Notes under the pieces: generated by a model
Database searches by the model: none
Seen by the model: only the letters and a program-made list of their open reading frames with translations
Told to the model about the DNA's origin: nothing
Assembly: GCF_050496545.1 (NCBI RefSeq)
Contig: NZ_JBNVZV010000002.1
Coordinates: forward strand, 186,001-250,000
DNA length: 64,000 nucleotides
From: Phycicoccus avicenniae_A
GTDB lineage: Bacteria; Actinomycetota; Actinomycetes; Actinomycetales; Dermatophilaceae
Direction of reading: 5' to 3'
Translations under genes and position numbers: made by a program
In this document: positions 46,514 through 53,861 of the stretch, piece after piece
Position numbering within the stretch: the first letter of the stretch is position 1
Layout of the letters: each line of letters starts with the position of its first letter

Positions 46514-47143
46514 TCAGACGTCGATGATCCGGTCGCGCCACTCCGGCGGGAAGTCCGCGGTCGTGTCGCCGGCCACGAGCAGCCGGTAGGTCATCGCCGC
46601 CGCCTCCTCGAGGTTCAGGGCGCGGCGCAGCGCCATCGCCACGGTGTCCCCGAGCGCCGAGCAGCCGTGGTGGGCGAGGACCACCGCGTCGTGCTCACGG
46701 GCCGCCTCGGCCGCGGCGTCGGCGAGCTCGGTGCTACCGGACGGGATGAACGGCACCCGGCCGGCGCTGCCGAGGTAGTACTGGTGGTCCAGCGTCGTGA
46801 AGCGGATCGGTGCGCCGAGCAGGTCGACGAGCAGGACGTGCTGCGGGTGCAGGTGCACGATGGCGGCCACGTCGGGGCGCACGGCGTAGGTCCGCTGGTG
46901 CAGCCGCCACTCGACGGAGGGGCGCTCGGCGCCGGCGACCCGCTCGCCCTCGGGGGTCAGCTCGGTGAAGTCGCCCTCGGTGAGGCGGTCCAGCCAGGTG
47001 CCGGTGGCGGTGACGACGAAGCGGTCGGTGCCGGGCACGCGGGCCGAGAGGTTGCCCCCGCTGGCCTGCACGAGGCCGCGGTCCACGACGTGCCGGCCGG
47101 CGTCGACGAGCTGGGCGATGGTCTCCGCGCGGGCGTCGGTCAT
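46514..47143 (-). CDS. Class II aldolase/adducin family protein
   Basis: The 209-residue protein starts at 47143 on the minus strand (an in-frame ATG six codons earlier is possible). Landmarks are ASGGNLSAR (28-35), the catalytic Glu78 in PSVEWRLH, the zinc ligands His97 and His99 in IVHLHPQH, and His159 in LAHHGC. The family includes fuculose-phosphate aldolase, ribulose-phosphate epimerase and MtnB dehydratase. The nearby mtnA suggests a role on methylthioribulose-1-phosphate or its deoxy analogue, but the two genes are on opposite strands. Substrate is therefore open. Confidence 0.88.
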   Translation of the reverse strand: MTDARAETIAQLVDAGRHVVDRGLVQASGGNLSARVPGTDRFVVTATGTWLDRLTEGDFTELTPEGERVAGAERPSVEWRLHQRTYAVRPDVAAIVHLHPQHVLLVDLLGAPIRFTTLDHQYYLGSAGRVPFIPSGSTELADAAAEAAREHDAVVLAHHGCSALGDTVAMALRRALNLEEAAAMTYRLLVAGDTTADFPPEWRDRIIDV

Positions 47144-47179
47144 GGGGCGATCATGGTCCATCCGTCCCGCACCGGGGCG

Positions 47180-47185
47180 TAGGGT
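47180..47185 (+). promoter_or_regulatory. Candidate -10 (TAGGGT) for the Gly-rich-tail protein
   Basis: TAGGGT lies 77 nt upstream of ATG 47263, giving a leader of about 70 nt with GGAGG. Confidence 0.4.
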
Positions 47186-47262
47186 CCCGGGAACCCCCTG
47201 CGGCGCACCGGGCGTTCGCCGGGGGAGGGGCCGGACCCGGCCACCGCCACGGAGGGACAGTG

Positions 47263-47973
47263 ATGGGACTTCTCGACAGGATCCTCGGCCGGGTGCCGAG
47301 CGAGCAGCAGCGCCAGACCCCGACGTCGTCGGGCACCGGATGGTCCTCGGACGCGCAGGGCCCGCTGGCCGCGTCCGGCTCGGCCGCCCTCCCGCGTCCC
47401 GGCGCCTCCGAGGACGACCGGGCGGTGGCGCGCTACCGCTACCTGCTGCGCACCGCGCCCCCGGAGCAGCTCGAGGCGCTGCACGCCGAGGCCTTCGCCC
47501 GGCTCACCCCGGAGCAGCGGCAGCAGCTGCTCACCGAGCTGGCCCAGTCGGCGCCCGCGGGGGAGCGGCCGACCTCGGCCGAGCCCGCCGACCTCGCTCG
47601 TGCGGCCACCCGCGCCGAGATGCGGCAGCCGGGCCTGCTGCAGAACACCTTCTCGCGCGGGTCGTTCGCCGGTGGCGCCGGTGGGATGTTCATGGGCTCG
47701 ATGATGGGGACCGTGGCCGGCGTCGTGGTCGGCTCGGTCATCGCGGACTCCCTGCTCGACGGGTTCGGCGACAGCCCGGAGGCGCAGGACGTCGCCGCGG
47801 CCGGTGACGGCTCGAGCGACCTCGGCGACGCCTCGGCCGCGGACGGGGCAGACCCGGGAACGGCCGACACCGGCTACGACGGGGGCGGCGACGCCGGCGG
47901 TGGCTGGGACGCGGGCGGTGGCGACTTCGGTGGCGGCGGGGACTTCGGGGGAGGCGACTTCGGCGGGTTCTGA
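47263..47973 (+). CDS. Uncharacterised protein with Gly/Asp/Phe-rich tail
   Basis: A 236-residue protein from ATG 47263 (GGAGG 7 nt upstream; a GTG one codon earlier is possible). The N-terminus is polar and Gln/Pro/Ser-rich. A helical region (about 50-95) contains RYRYLLRTAPPEQLEALHAEAFARL. A glycine-zipper hydrophobic segment (about 140-168, GGAGGMFMGSMMGTVAGVVVG) could insert into a membrane. The tail from about 178 is acidic and then a run of GGGD, WDAGGGDFGGG-type units ending in GF. Similar proteins with a terminal Gly-rich tail are widespread in actinobacteria, with no known role. Confidence 0.72.
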   Translation: MGLLDRILGRVPSEQQRQTPTSSGTGWSSDAQGPLAASGSAALPRPGASEDDRAVARYRYLLRTAPPEQLEALHAEAFARLTPEQRQQLLTELAQSAPAGERPTSAEPADLARAATRAEMRQPGLLQNTFSRGSFAGGAGGMFMGSMMGTVAGVVVGSVIADSLLDGFGDSPEAQDVAAAGDGSSDLGDASAADGADPGTADTGYDGGGDAGGGWDAGGGDFGGGGDFGGGDFGGF

Positions 47974-47981
47974 CCCGTCGC

Positions 47982-48551
47982 TCAGGCGCGCGACCAGCGC
48001 TGCAGCAGCACGCCTCCGGGCAGCGGGGTGACCTCGCCGAGGGTCCAGGCGCGCGGTGCGTCCAGGCCGCGGAAGAGCGGGACGCCGCTCCCGAGGGCGA
48101 CGGGGTTGACCTTGAGGTGCAGCTCGTCGATCTCGTCGACGAGCTGCGCCGCGAGGTGCCCGCCGCCGCAGAGCCAGATGCCGAGGCCGTCGCGCGCCTT
48201 GAGGCCCCGGACGTGGCCGACCGGGTCGTCGTGCACGACCGTGACCGTGGGATCCTCCGGCAGGTCGTCGCGGTGCGTCACGACGTGCTGGTCGAGGTGC
48301 GGGTAGGCGCTGGTCAGGCCGGCGTCCAGGGCGGGCTGGTGGGTGGCGCGACCCATGACGACGGTGTCGAAGTGGCGCGGCGGTGCGTCCACGCCGAGCG
48401 CCTCGCGCACGTGCGCCGGGCAGGTCTCCGGGTACTCCGCGAAGAGCGCCTGCAGGGTGGCCGGATCGGTCGGGAACGCCGCGAACCCGCCGTCGTCGTC
48501 GGCGATGAAGCCGTCGAGCGAGATGGCGACGTAGTAGACGAGGGGGCGCAC
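47982..48551 (-). CDS. Dihydrofolate reductase/RibD C-terminal family protein
   Basis: A 189-residue single-domain protein starting at GTG 48551 with AGGAG 5 nt upstream. VYYVAISLDGFIAD at the N-terminus, VVMGRATHQPAL, IWLCGGGHLAAQLVDEIDELHLKV (split here as GIWLCGGGHLAA and DEIDELHLKV) and VNPVALGSGVPLF match the family of stand-alone RibD-like reductases. These bind NADPH but their substrates are mostly unknown. It is not likely to be the riboflavin biosynthetic RibD, as the deaminase domain and rib neighbours are absent. Confidence 0.88.
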   Translation of the reverse strand: MRPLVYYVAISLDGFIADDDGGFAAFPTDPATLQALFAEYPETCPAHVREALGVDAPPRHFDTVVMGRATHQPALDAGLTSAYPHLDQHVVTHRDDLPEDPTVTVVHDDPVGHVRGLKARDGLGIWLCGGGHLAAQLVDEIDELHLKVNPVALGSGVPLFRGLDAPRAWTLGEVTPLPGGVLLQRWSRA

Positions 48552-48641
48552 GGGACTCCTGGGTCGAGCGGTCGAGGGGGGGCGACGACACCGTACGTGG
48601 CCGGTCCGCCGGCCCGCACGCGGGTATCCGGGGGGCCGCCG

Positions 48642-48647
48642 TAGGGT
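48642..48647 (+). promoter_or_regulatory. Candidate -10 (TAGGGT) for the thioesterase gene
   Basis: TAGGGT gives a leader of about 25 nt that carries GAGAGGA before GTG 48679. Confidence 0.45.
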
Positions 48648-48678
48648 CGGGGGAGCATCCCGTCGACGAGAGGACGTC

Positions 48679-49455
48679 GTGGCCTACTTCGAGCGGCTCG
48701 ACGAGACGCGCTTCCGCGCCACCGAGCACACCAGCGGCGCCTGGCGCGAGGACGAGCAGCACATCGCCCCGGCGCTCGGGCTGCTCGCCCACGTGGTCGA
48801 GCGCGACGCCGCCGCGCGGCGCGAGGACGTCCTCGTCGCGAGCCGGCTGTCCTACGACATCCTCGGCACGGTGCCCGTCGCGGAGGTGGGGACGACGGTG
48901 ACCGTGCTCCGGGCAGGACGCACCATCGAGCTCGTCGAGGCGTCGATGACGCACGGCGGGCGCACGGTCGCCGTCCTGCGCGCCTGGCTGCTCCAGACGC
49001 GGGACTCGTCGTCGGTGGCCGGGACGAGCGTGGCCCCCGTCCCCGGACCGGGCGAGCTGCCCGCGTGGACCCCGAGCGAGACCTGGCCGGGCGGCTTCAT
49101 CGGCACCGTCGAGCTGCGCCGTCACCTCGAGGGGCCGGGCCGCGGGTGGTTCTGGGTGCGCACGCCGCACGCCCTGCTCGACGACGAACCGGTCGGCGCC
49201 ACAGCCCGTTTCGCGGGGCTGCTCGACATCGCGAACGGGATGACCGTGCGGGCCGACCCTGCTCTCGTGCACTTCCCCAACGTCGACCTGACCGCGCACC
49301 TGCTGCGCGTGCCGGAGGGGGAGTGGCTCGGCATCGACGCGTCACAGACGTTCGGGGACAACGGGATCGGCCTCACCAGCAGCACGCTGCACGACGCCGC
49401 AGGTCCGCTGGGGTCGCTCGCGCAGTCCCTGACCGTCCGCCCGCGGGGGGCCTGA
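48679..49455 (+). CDS. Acyl-CoA thioesterase-like (double hotdog) protein
   Basis: A 258-residue protein from GTG 48679. Two hotdog-like halves are visible: the first (about 10-115) with EDEQHIAPALGLLAHVVE, SYDILGTVPVAEV and ASMTHGGRTVAVLRAWLL, and the second (about 145-255) with ARFAGLLDIANGM, FPNVDLTAHLLRVPEGEWLGID and TFGDNGIGLTSSTLHDAAGPLG. This matches the thioesterase-like superfamily related to TesB and FadM-type proteins of actinobacteria. Hydrolysis of an acyl-CoA is likely; the acyl chain is unknown. Confidence 0.85.
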   Translation: MAYFERLDETRFRATEHTSGAWREDEQHIAPALGLLAHVVERDAAARREDVLVASRLSYDILGTVPVAEVGTTVTVLRAGRTIELVEASMTHGGRTVAVLRAWLLQTRDSSSVAGTSVAPVPGPGELPAWTPSETWPGGFIGTVELRRHLEGPGRGWFWVRTPHALLDDEPVGATARFAGLLDIANGMTVRADPALVHFPNVDLTAHLLRVPEGEWLGIDASQTFGDNGIGLTSSTLHDAAGPLGSLAQSLTVRPRGA

Positions 49456-49458
49456 CCG

Positions 49459-50082
49459 TCAGTCCGGCAGGTGGCCGGCGAGCCGCCAGAGGCCGGGGCC
49501 GTCCAGGTCGTCGAGCGCGTGCCGCCGGCCCGCCATCGCCATGAGGACGGCCTCGCCCGGGCCGCGCACCTCGGGCCCGCGCCCGAAGGACCAGTCGAGG
49601 TCGGTGGCCACGAGCCGCAGCCCCCGGGCGCGCCACGCGCCGCGTACCGGCGGGGCGGTGAGCGCGAACGACATCACCGGACGCAGCCGATCCGCCGGGA
49701 CCTCGCGCGGCCGACCGAGCGGCCGACGGATGTCCTGCTGGTGGATCATCCCGTCGCACAACCCGACTCGCCCACCGAAGAGGGCAGCGGGACCGGAGGG
49801 TTCCAGGTGCTCGCGCAGAAGCTCGACGAGCCGCGCCGGCTCGGCGGTGGCGAGGTCCTCGACGCCGGCCGCGTTCATCCGGTCCGGGAGACCGCGGCCG
49901 CGGCGCACCATCGACACGAGCCCGGCGCGGCCCACGACCTCGTAGCTGAGGACGTGGGCCACGACGTCGCGGACCCGCCACCGCGCACAGAGCGAGGGTG
50001 CCTCCCACTCGTGGGGAGCGAGGTCCTCGAGGAGGGCGAGCAGGTCGCGGCGCTCGGCGACGACGAGGTCGGTGACGGTCAT
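49459..50082 (-). CDS. Mycothiol-dependent maleylpyruvate isomerase family protein (DinB-like)
   Basis: The 207-residue protein belongs to the actinobacterial TIGR03083-type family. RWRVRDVVAHVLSYE carries a metal-binding His of the DinB-like four-helix bundle, and GMIHQQDIRRPLGRPREVP carries the second, with an LRLVATDLDWSFG block in the C-terminal half. Family enzymes use mycothiol as a cofactor or conjugate it to toxic compounds. CACACT 6 nt upstream of the ATG may be the -10 of a leaderless transcript. The natural substrate is unknown. Confidence 0.83.
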   Translation of the reverse strand: MTVTDLVVAERRDLLALLEDLAPHEWEAPSLCARWRVRDVVAHVLSYEVVGRAGLVSMVRRGRGLPDRMNAAGVEDLATAEPARLVELLREHLEPSGPAALFGGRVGLCDGMIHQQDIRRPLGRPREVPADRLRPVMSFALTAPPVRGAWRARGLRLVATDLDWSFGRGPEVRGPGEAVLMAMAGRRHALDDLDGPGLWRLAGHLPD

Positions 50083-50107
50083 CGGCCCAGTGTGCCGCGC
50101 CGGAAGG

Positions 50108-51250
50108 TCAGCGCACGTTGGCCTTGAGCGCGGAGTCGATCGCCGTGGCCTTGGCCACCGTCAGGTAGGACCAGCTGTGGTGCTCGAACCAGCGGGCGCC
50201 CATCCGGACCGCTTCGTCGCTGGCGGCGACGGCCGCTGCGCTGGTGGGCGTGGTGGAGCCGGCGGCGGTGCCGGGGGCGAGGGTGGCCTGGAAGGCGATG
50301 GGGCGGCCGAGGTCGGCGCGCTTGTGCATCCAGGAGTAGAGGTTGGGTGCGCTGGTGAGGCTGGCGGCGGCGGCGGTGTAGTCGCCGGCGCCCCAGCCGT
50401 AGTCGGTGAAGACGACACGCTTGCCGTAGGCCGTGTCCCAGGCGTTGGCCAGGGTGAGCCCCTCGGTCCAGGACCCCTTCTCCCCGCCCGCGACCGGGTA
50501 GGTGAAGCGGCCGTGCAGAGGCATCTCGACGACGGTGCGGGGGAAGGCGGCGGTGGTGGCGGCCAGCCCGGCGTTCTGGGCGGCGACGACCTTGTCCTTG
50601 GTCAGCCCGGCGGTGTGGAGCGCGGCGCCGGAGGCCTCACCGCCGGTGATCCACGGCTCGTCGTAGACCAGGGAGGTGCCGAACATGTTGACCGAGGCGA
50701 TGCGCGGGTTGGCGTCGTAGCGGGCGCCGAGGGCGGTCACGAACTTCTTGTAGGCGGCGGTGTAGCGGGGGGTCCAGTACTTGCCGACGGAGGCGGTGAC
50801 GCCGTCCTTCTTGTTGGTCACCTGGACGCTGCCGGCGGCGGTCTTGAGCCACTGGGGCGCGAACTGCCCACCGCCCACGTGCACGCGCACGACGAGGTCC
50901 GGGTCGGAGGCCAGCAGCCGGTCGATGGCGGTCCAGTCGTAGCCGCCCTCGCGCGGCTCGAGGTCGGACCAGCGGACCTTGAGCCACTGGTGCTCGACGC
51001 CGCGGCGGTCGCGGTCGGCCGTGGTGGTGCCGTAGAGGCCGCCGTAGTTCGTCTTGGTGGTGGTGGTAGCTGCCGGCGCCGCGGCGGCGGCGTTCGCCGG
51101 AGCGGCGGTCGGGGCCGTGCTTCCGGTGGTCGTGCCGCCCGAGGCGGTGCCGACCGAAGGGGTCTGGGCCGCGGTGGCGGGTCCTGCGATGGCGGTCCCC
51201 GCGGCGAGGGCCACGAGGGCAGCGGTGAGCGAGGTGGTGGTGACGTGCAA
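50108..51250 (-). CDS. Secreted TIM-barrel protein, glycoside hydrolase-like
   Basis: The 380-residue protein is best started at TTG 51250, which gives a proper signal peptide (cleavage near ATAA-QT at about 29) and has TGGAG 7 nt upstream. An Ala/Thr/Pro-rich linker (30-66) follows. The rest looks like a beta/alpha barrel of the GH42/GH35 type: VRWSDLEPREGGYDWTAID, LVVRVHVGGGQFAPQWL, SVNMFGTSLVYDEPWITG (Glu198 a candidate catalytic acid), VVFTDYGWGAGDY, and a terminal MGARWFEHHSW. No clan-defining catalytic pair can be assigned with certainty, so glycosidase activity is only probable. Confidence 0.7.
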   Translation of the reverse strand: MHVTTTSLTAALVALAAGTAIAGPATAAQTPSVGTASGGTTTGSTAPTAAPANAAAAAPAATTTTKTNYGGLYGTTTADRDRRGVEHQWLKVRWSDLEPREGGYDWTAIDRLLASDPDLVVRVHVGGGQFAPQWLKTAAGSVQVTNKKDGVTASVGKYWTPRYTAAYKKFVTALGARYDANPRIASVNMFGTSLVYDEPWITGGEASGAALHTAGLTKDKVVAAQNAGLAATTAAFPRTVVEMPLHGRFTYPVAGGEKGSWTEGLTLANAWDTAYGKRVVFTDYGWGAGDYTAAAASLTSAPNLYSWMHKRADLGRPIAFQATLAPGTAAGSTTPTSAAAVAASDEAVRMGARWFEHHSWSYLTVAKATAIDSALKANVR

Positions 51251-51777
51251 GAGGTGACTCCAGGGGTGGGGGTCGTCGCGTCGTGCGACGACCGGCGGTC
51301 GTGCGTTCTCCCCCTGCAGCCGTGGCGGACCCTGCTCCGAGCACGACGACCATCGACGGTAGACGGGCCGACGGGAGCCACCCAAATCGCGCCTGAGAAC
51401 GGCCGGGCGGCGGCGATCGAACCCGCTGCTCAGCGGGGTCGCGCTCTCTCAGGTGCGGGGACGGGTCCGAACCGGCCACGCGGCGACGGAGGCGGTGACG
51501 GCACCGATCGGGGCGATGCCGACGCGGCATGGCCCGGTTCGATGTGGAGTGTGCAGCTCGCACGCCACGGAACAGCCGCCACCGGGGCGTCGGCGGTGGG
51601 TCTTGACACCCACGGCGAGGCGGCGGACCATCCGATCCACCACCAGCGTTGCTGAGCGTTCGGGGAGGGCGGAGGGACGAGTCGACGCGTGAGGCGCCGC
51701 GGCGCAGTCGGGGTCCTGGAAGCGGTGGTCGGCACGTCCACCGGCTGGCTGCTGATCGTCGACCGGCCCATCAGCAC
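51251..51777. other. 527-bp stretch without a convincing gene
   Basis: No open frame here shows coding-like third-position bias or family similarity. It contains the leader of the minus-strand secreted protein, including an 8-bp hairpin (51272-51279 with 51285-51292), and a GTGGGT-N6-ACCCAC inverted repeat (about 51596-51613) upstream of the small plus-strand gene at 51778. No known riboswitch fold was recognised. Confidence 0.55.
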
Positions 51778-52122
51778 ATGGGTGTGACGACGCCCGGACC
51801 AGCGACGACCCGCGTGGTCACACTGGCCGCTGCTGCCGGCCTGGGCGTCGGCGCGGTGCTCGGTGTGGTGGGCACGTCGCTGGTCAACCAGGCGGAGACG
51901 CCGTCCGTGGAGCGGGCCGTGATCGACAGCGTGGACACCGACGGCGGAATGGTCTGCCTGCGCCAGGAGACAGGCAGCCAGGTGGACTGCTTCGCCTCAG
52001 CCGTGGCAGGCCTGTCCGCCGGTGACGCCATCGACTACTCCCTGACCACCGCGGCGACGGACCCGAGCGCGCCCGGCAGCGGCACCCACCAGGTCTTCAC
52101 CTGGGCGGTACCGGTTCGCTGA
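51778..52122 (+). CDS. Small membrane-anchored or secreted protein of unknown function
   Basis: A 114-residue protein from ATG 51778. An N-terminal hydrophobic segment (about 12-35, TRVVTLAAAAGLGVGAVLGVVG) is followed by an outward-facing domain with IDSVDTDGGMVCLR and SQVDCFAS, whose two cysteines (about 59 and 71) may be linked. DAIDYSLTTAA follows. The C-terminal part reads like a small beta-rich domain. Family unknown. The frame is open for another 43 codons upstream without any sensible start signal. Confidence 0.6.
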   Translation: MGVTTPGPATTRVVTLAAAAGLGVGAVLGVVGTSLVNQAETPSVERAVIDSVDTDGGMVCLRQETGSQVDCFASAVAGLSAGDAIDYSLTTAATDPSAPGSGTHQVFTWAVPVR

Positions 52123-52195
52123 GCCGGGCACACCGGTCTGCGGCCCCGGCCGCGTCTGGACGGTGCGCCGGACGCGCAGTCGGGCACGGACGCGG

Positions 52196-52229
52196 CGACG
52201 CCCCCGCCGGCGGACCGGCGGGGGCGTCG
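52196..52229. terminator. Bidirectional terminator downstream of glnA
   Basis: A perfect 15-bp stem (52196-52210 and 52215-52229) with a CGGA loop lies between the convergent small membrane-protein gene and glnA, 14 nt beyond the glnA stop. Confidence 0.85.
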
Positions 52230-52243
52230 TCAGGTGCAGCGGC

Positions 52244-53668
52244 TCAGATGTCGAAGTACATCTCGAACTCGTGCGGGTGCGGGCGGAAGCGGATCGGGTC
52301 CACCTCGTTCTTGCGCTTCCACTCGATCCAGGTCTCGATGAGGTCCTCGGTGAAGACGTCGCCCTCGAGGAGGAACTCGTGGTCGGCCTCGAGCGCGTCG
52401 AGGACGGCCGGCAGCGAGCCGGGGACCTGGGCGATGGCCTCGTGCTCCTCCGGCGGGAGCTCGTAGAGGTCCTTGTCCACCGGCTCCGGCGGCTCGATGC
52501 GGTTCTTGATGCCGTCCAGGCCCGCCATGAGCTGCGCGGCGAAGCACAGGTAGGGGTTGGAGCTCGGGTCCGGGATGCGGAACTCGATGCGCTTGGCCTT
52601 CGGGCTGTCGCCGGCGATCGGGATGCGCACGCAGGCGGAGCGGTTGCGGGCCGAGTACACGAGGTTCACGGGGGCCTCGTAGCCGGGGACCAGGCGGTGG
52701 TAGCTGTTGACCGTCGGGTTCGTGAAGGCCAGCAGCGCCGGGGCGTGCTTGAGCAGGCCGCCGATGTACCAGCGGGCGAGGTCGGAGAGGCCGCCGTAGC
52801 CGCGCTCGTCGTAGAAGAGCGGCTCGCCACCCTTCCAGAGGGACTGGTGCGTGTGCATGCCCGAGCCGTTGTCGCCGAAGATCGGCTTCGGCATGAACGT
52901 GGCGGTCTTGCCGCCCTCCCACACCGTGTTCTTGACGACGTACTTGAACTTCATCATGTCGTCGCCGGACTGGAGCAACGTGTTGAAGCGGTAGTTGATC
53001 TCCTGCTGGCCCGCGGTACCGACCTCGTGGTGGCTGCGCTCGACCTCGATGCCGACCTTGGCCAGGTTGAGGCAGATCTTGTCGCGGGTGTCGGCGAAGT
53101 GGTCGACCGGCGGGACGGGGAAGTAGCCGCCCTTGTACCGGGTCTTGTAGCCGCGGTTGCCGCCGTCCTCGACGCGGCCGGTGTTCCACGCGGCCTCGAC
53201 GGAGTCGATGTAGTAGTAGCTCGCGTTGGCCTTGGTCTCGAAGCGCACGTCGTCGAAGACGTAGAACTCCGCCTCGGCCCCGAAGTACGCGGTGTCGGCG
53301 ATGCCGGTGGACTTCAGGTAGGCCTCGGCCTTGGCCGCGATGTTGCGCGGGTCGCGGCTGTAGGGCTCACCGGTGAACGGGTCGACGATGCTGAAGTTCA
53401 TGATCAGCGTCTTCTCGGCCCGGAACGGGTCGACGTAGGCCGTCGTGGGGTCCGGGATGAGCTTCATGTCGGACTCGTGGATGGCCTGGAAGCCGCGGAT
53501 CGAGGACCCGTCGAACATCTGGCCGTTGGTGAAGAAGTCCTCGTCGACGCTCTGCGCCGGCACGTTGAAGTGCTGCATGACGCCCGGAAGGTCGCAGAAC
53601 CGGATGTCGACGAACTTGACGTCCTCGTCCTTGATGAAGGCGAGGACCTCGTCAGCGGAGCTGAACAC
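52244..53668 (-). CDS. glnA: Glutamine synthetase type I
   Basis: GlnA makes glutamine from glutamate, ammonia and ATP. The 474-residue protein starts at GTG 53668 with AGGAGG about 9 nt upstream. Conserved blocks are MFDGSSIRGFQAIHESDM, AEAEFYVFDDV, HHEVGTAGQQEI, GSGMHTHQSLW and the adenylylation loop DKDLYELPPEE with Tyr402. The enzyme is therefore of the adenylylated GSI-beta type. GlnR-type control sites lie upstream. Together with the RDD, DUF4191, lipA and lipB genes it forms a block also found in Mycobacterium. Confidence 0.97.
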   Translation of the reverse strand: MFSSADEVLAFIKDEDVKFVDIRFCDLPGVMQHFNVPAQSVDEDFFTNGQMFDGSSIRGFQAIHESDMKLIPDPTTAYVDPFRAEKTLIMNFSIVDPFTGEPYSRDPRNIAAKAEAYLKSTGIADTAYFGAEAEFYVFDDVRFETKANASYYYIDSVEAAWNTGRVEDGGNRGYKTRYKGGYFPVPPVDHFADTRDKICLNLAKVGIEVERSHHEVGTAGQQEINYRFNTLLQSGDDMMKFKYVVKNTVWEGGKTATFMPKPIFGDNGSGMHTHQSLWKGGEPLFYDERGYGGLSDLARWYIGGLLKHAPALLAFTNPTVNSYHRLVPGYEAPVNLVYSARNRSACVRIPIAGDSPKAKRIEFRIPDPSSNPYLCFAAQLMAGLDGIKNRIEPPEPVDKDLYELPPEEHEAIAQVPGSLPAVLDALEADHEFLLEGDVFTEDLIETWIEWKRKNEVDPIRFRPHPHEFEMYFDI

Positions 53669-53730
53669 TGTGTTGAACCTCCTGGTTCGGTGCAGGGGCT
53701 TAGGAGCCAGCCCTGATGGCGTTGCCGACG

Positions 53731-53736
53731 ACGGTA
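53731..53736 (-). promoter_or_regulatory. glnA -10 (TACCGT)
   Basis: TACCGT on the minus strand gives a leader of about 55 nt. The GlnR box begins 10 nt further upstream. Confidence 0.5.
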
Positions 53737-53746
53737 GGGCGGAGCC

Positions 53747-53784
53747 GTTTCCCGACCGTGACCCGGATGTTTCGCCGACGTAAC
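53747..53784 (-). promoter_or_regulatory. GlnR-type nitrogen control box
   Basis: The minus strand reads GTTAC-N6-GAAAC-N6-GTCAC-N6-GAAAC. This is the full actinobacterial GlnR consensus of alternating a-site (GTnAC) and b-site (GAAAC) half-boxes with exact 11-bp spacing. It is centred about 42 bp before the expected transcription start, a position suited to activation. Confidence 0.82.
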
Positions 53785-53861
53785 GCCCGTCACCGTATCA
53801 AGGGGTGGGACAGCGCGCCCGAGTCGTGGACCGCGGTGAGACGCGGCGACGTCCTCGCTGT

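Noticed and set aside
52163..53716. A 517-codon plus-strand frame over glnA
   Set aside because: It is the complement of glnA; the Val/Glu/Asp-rich sequence has no family features.
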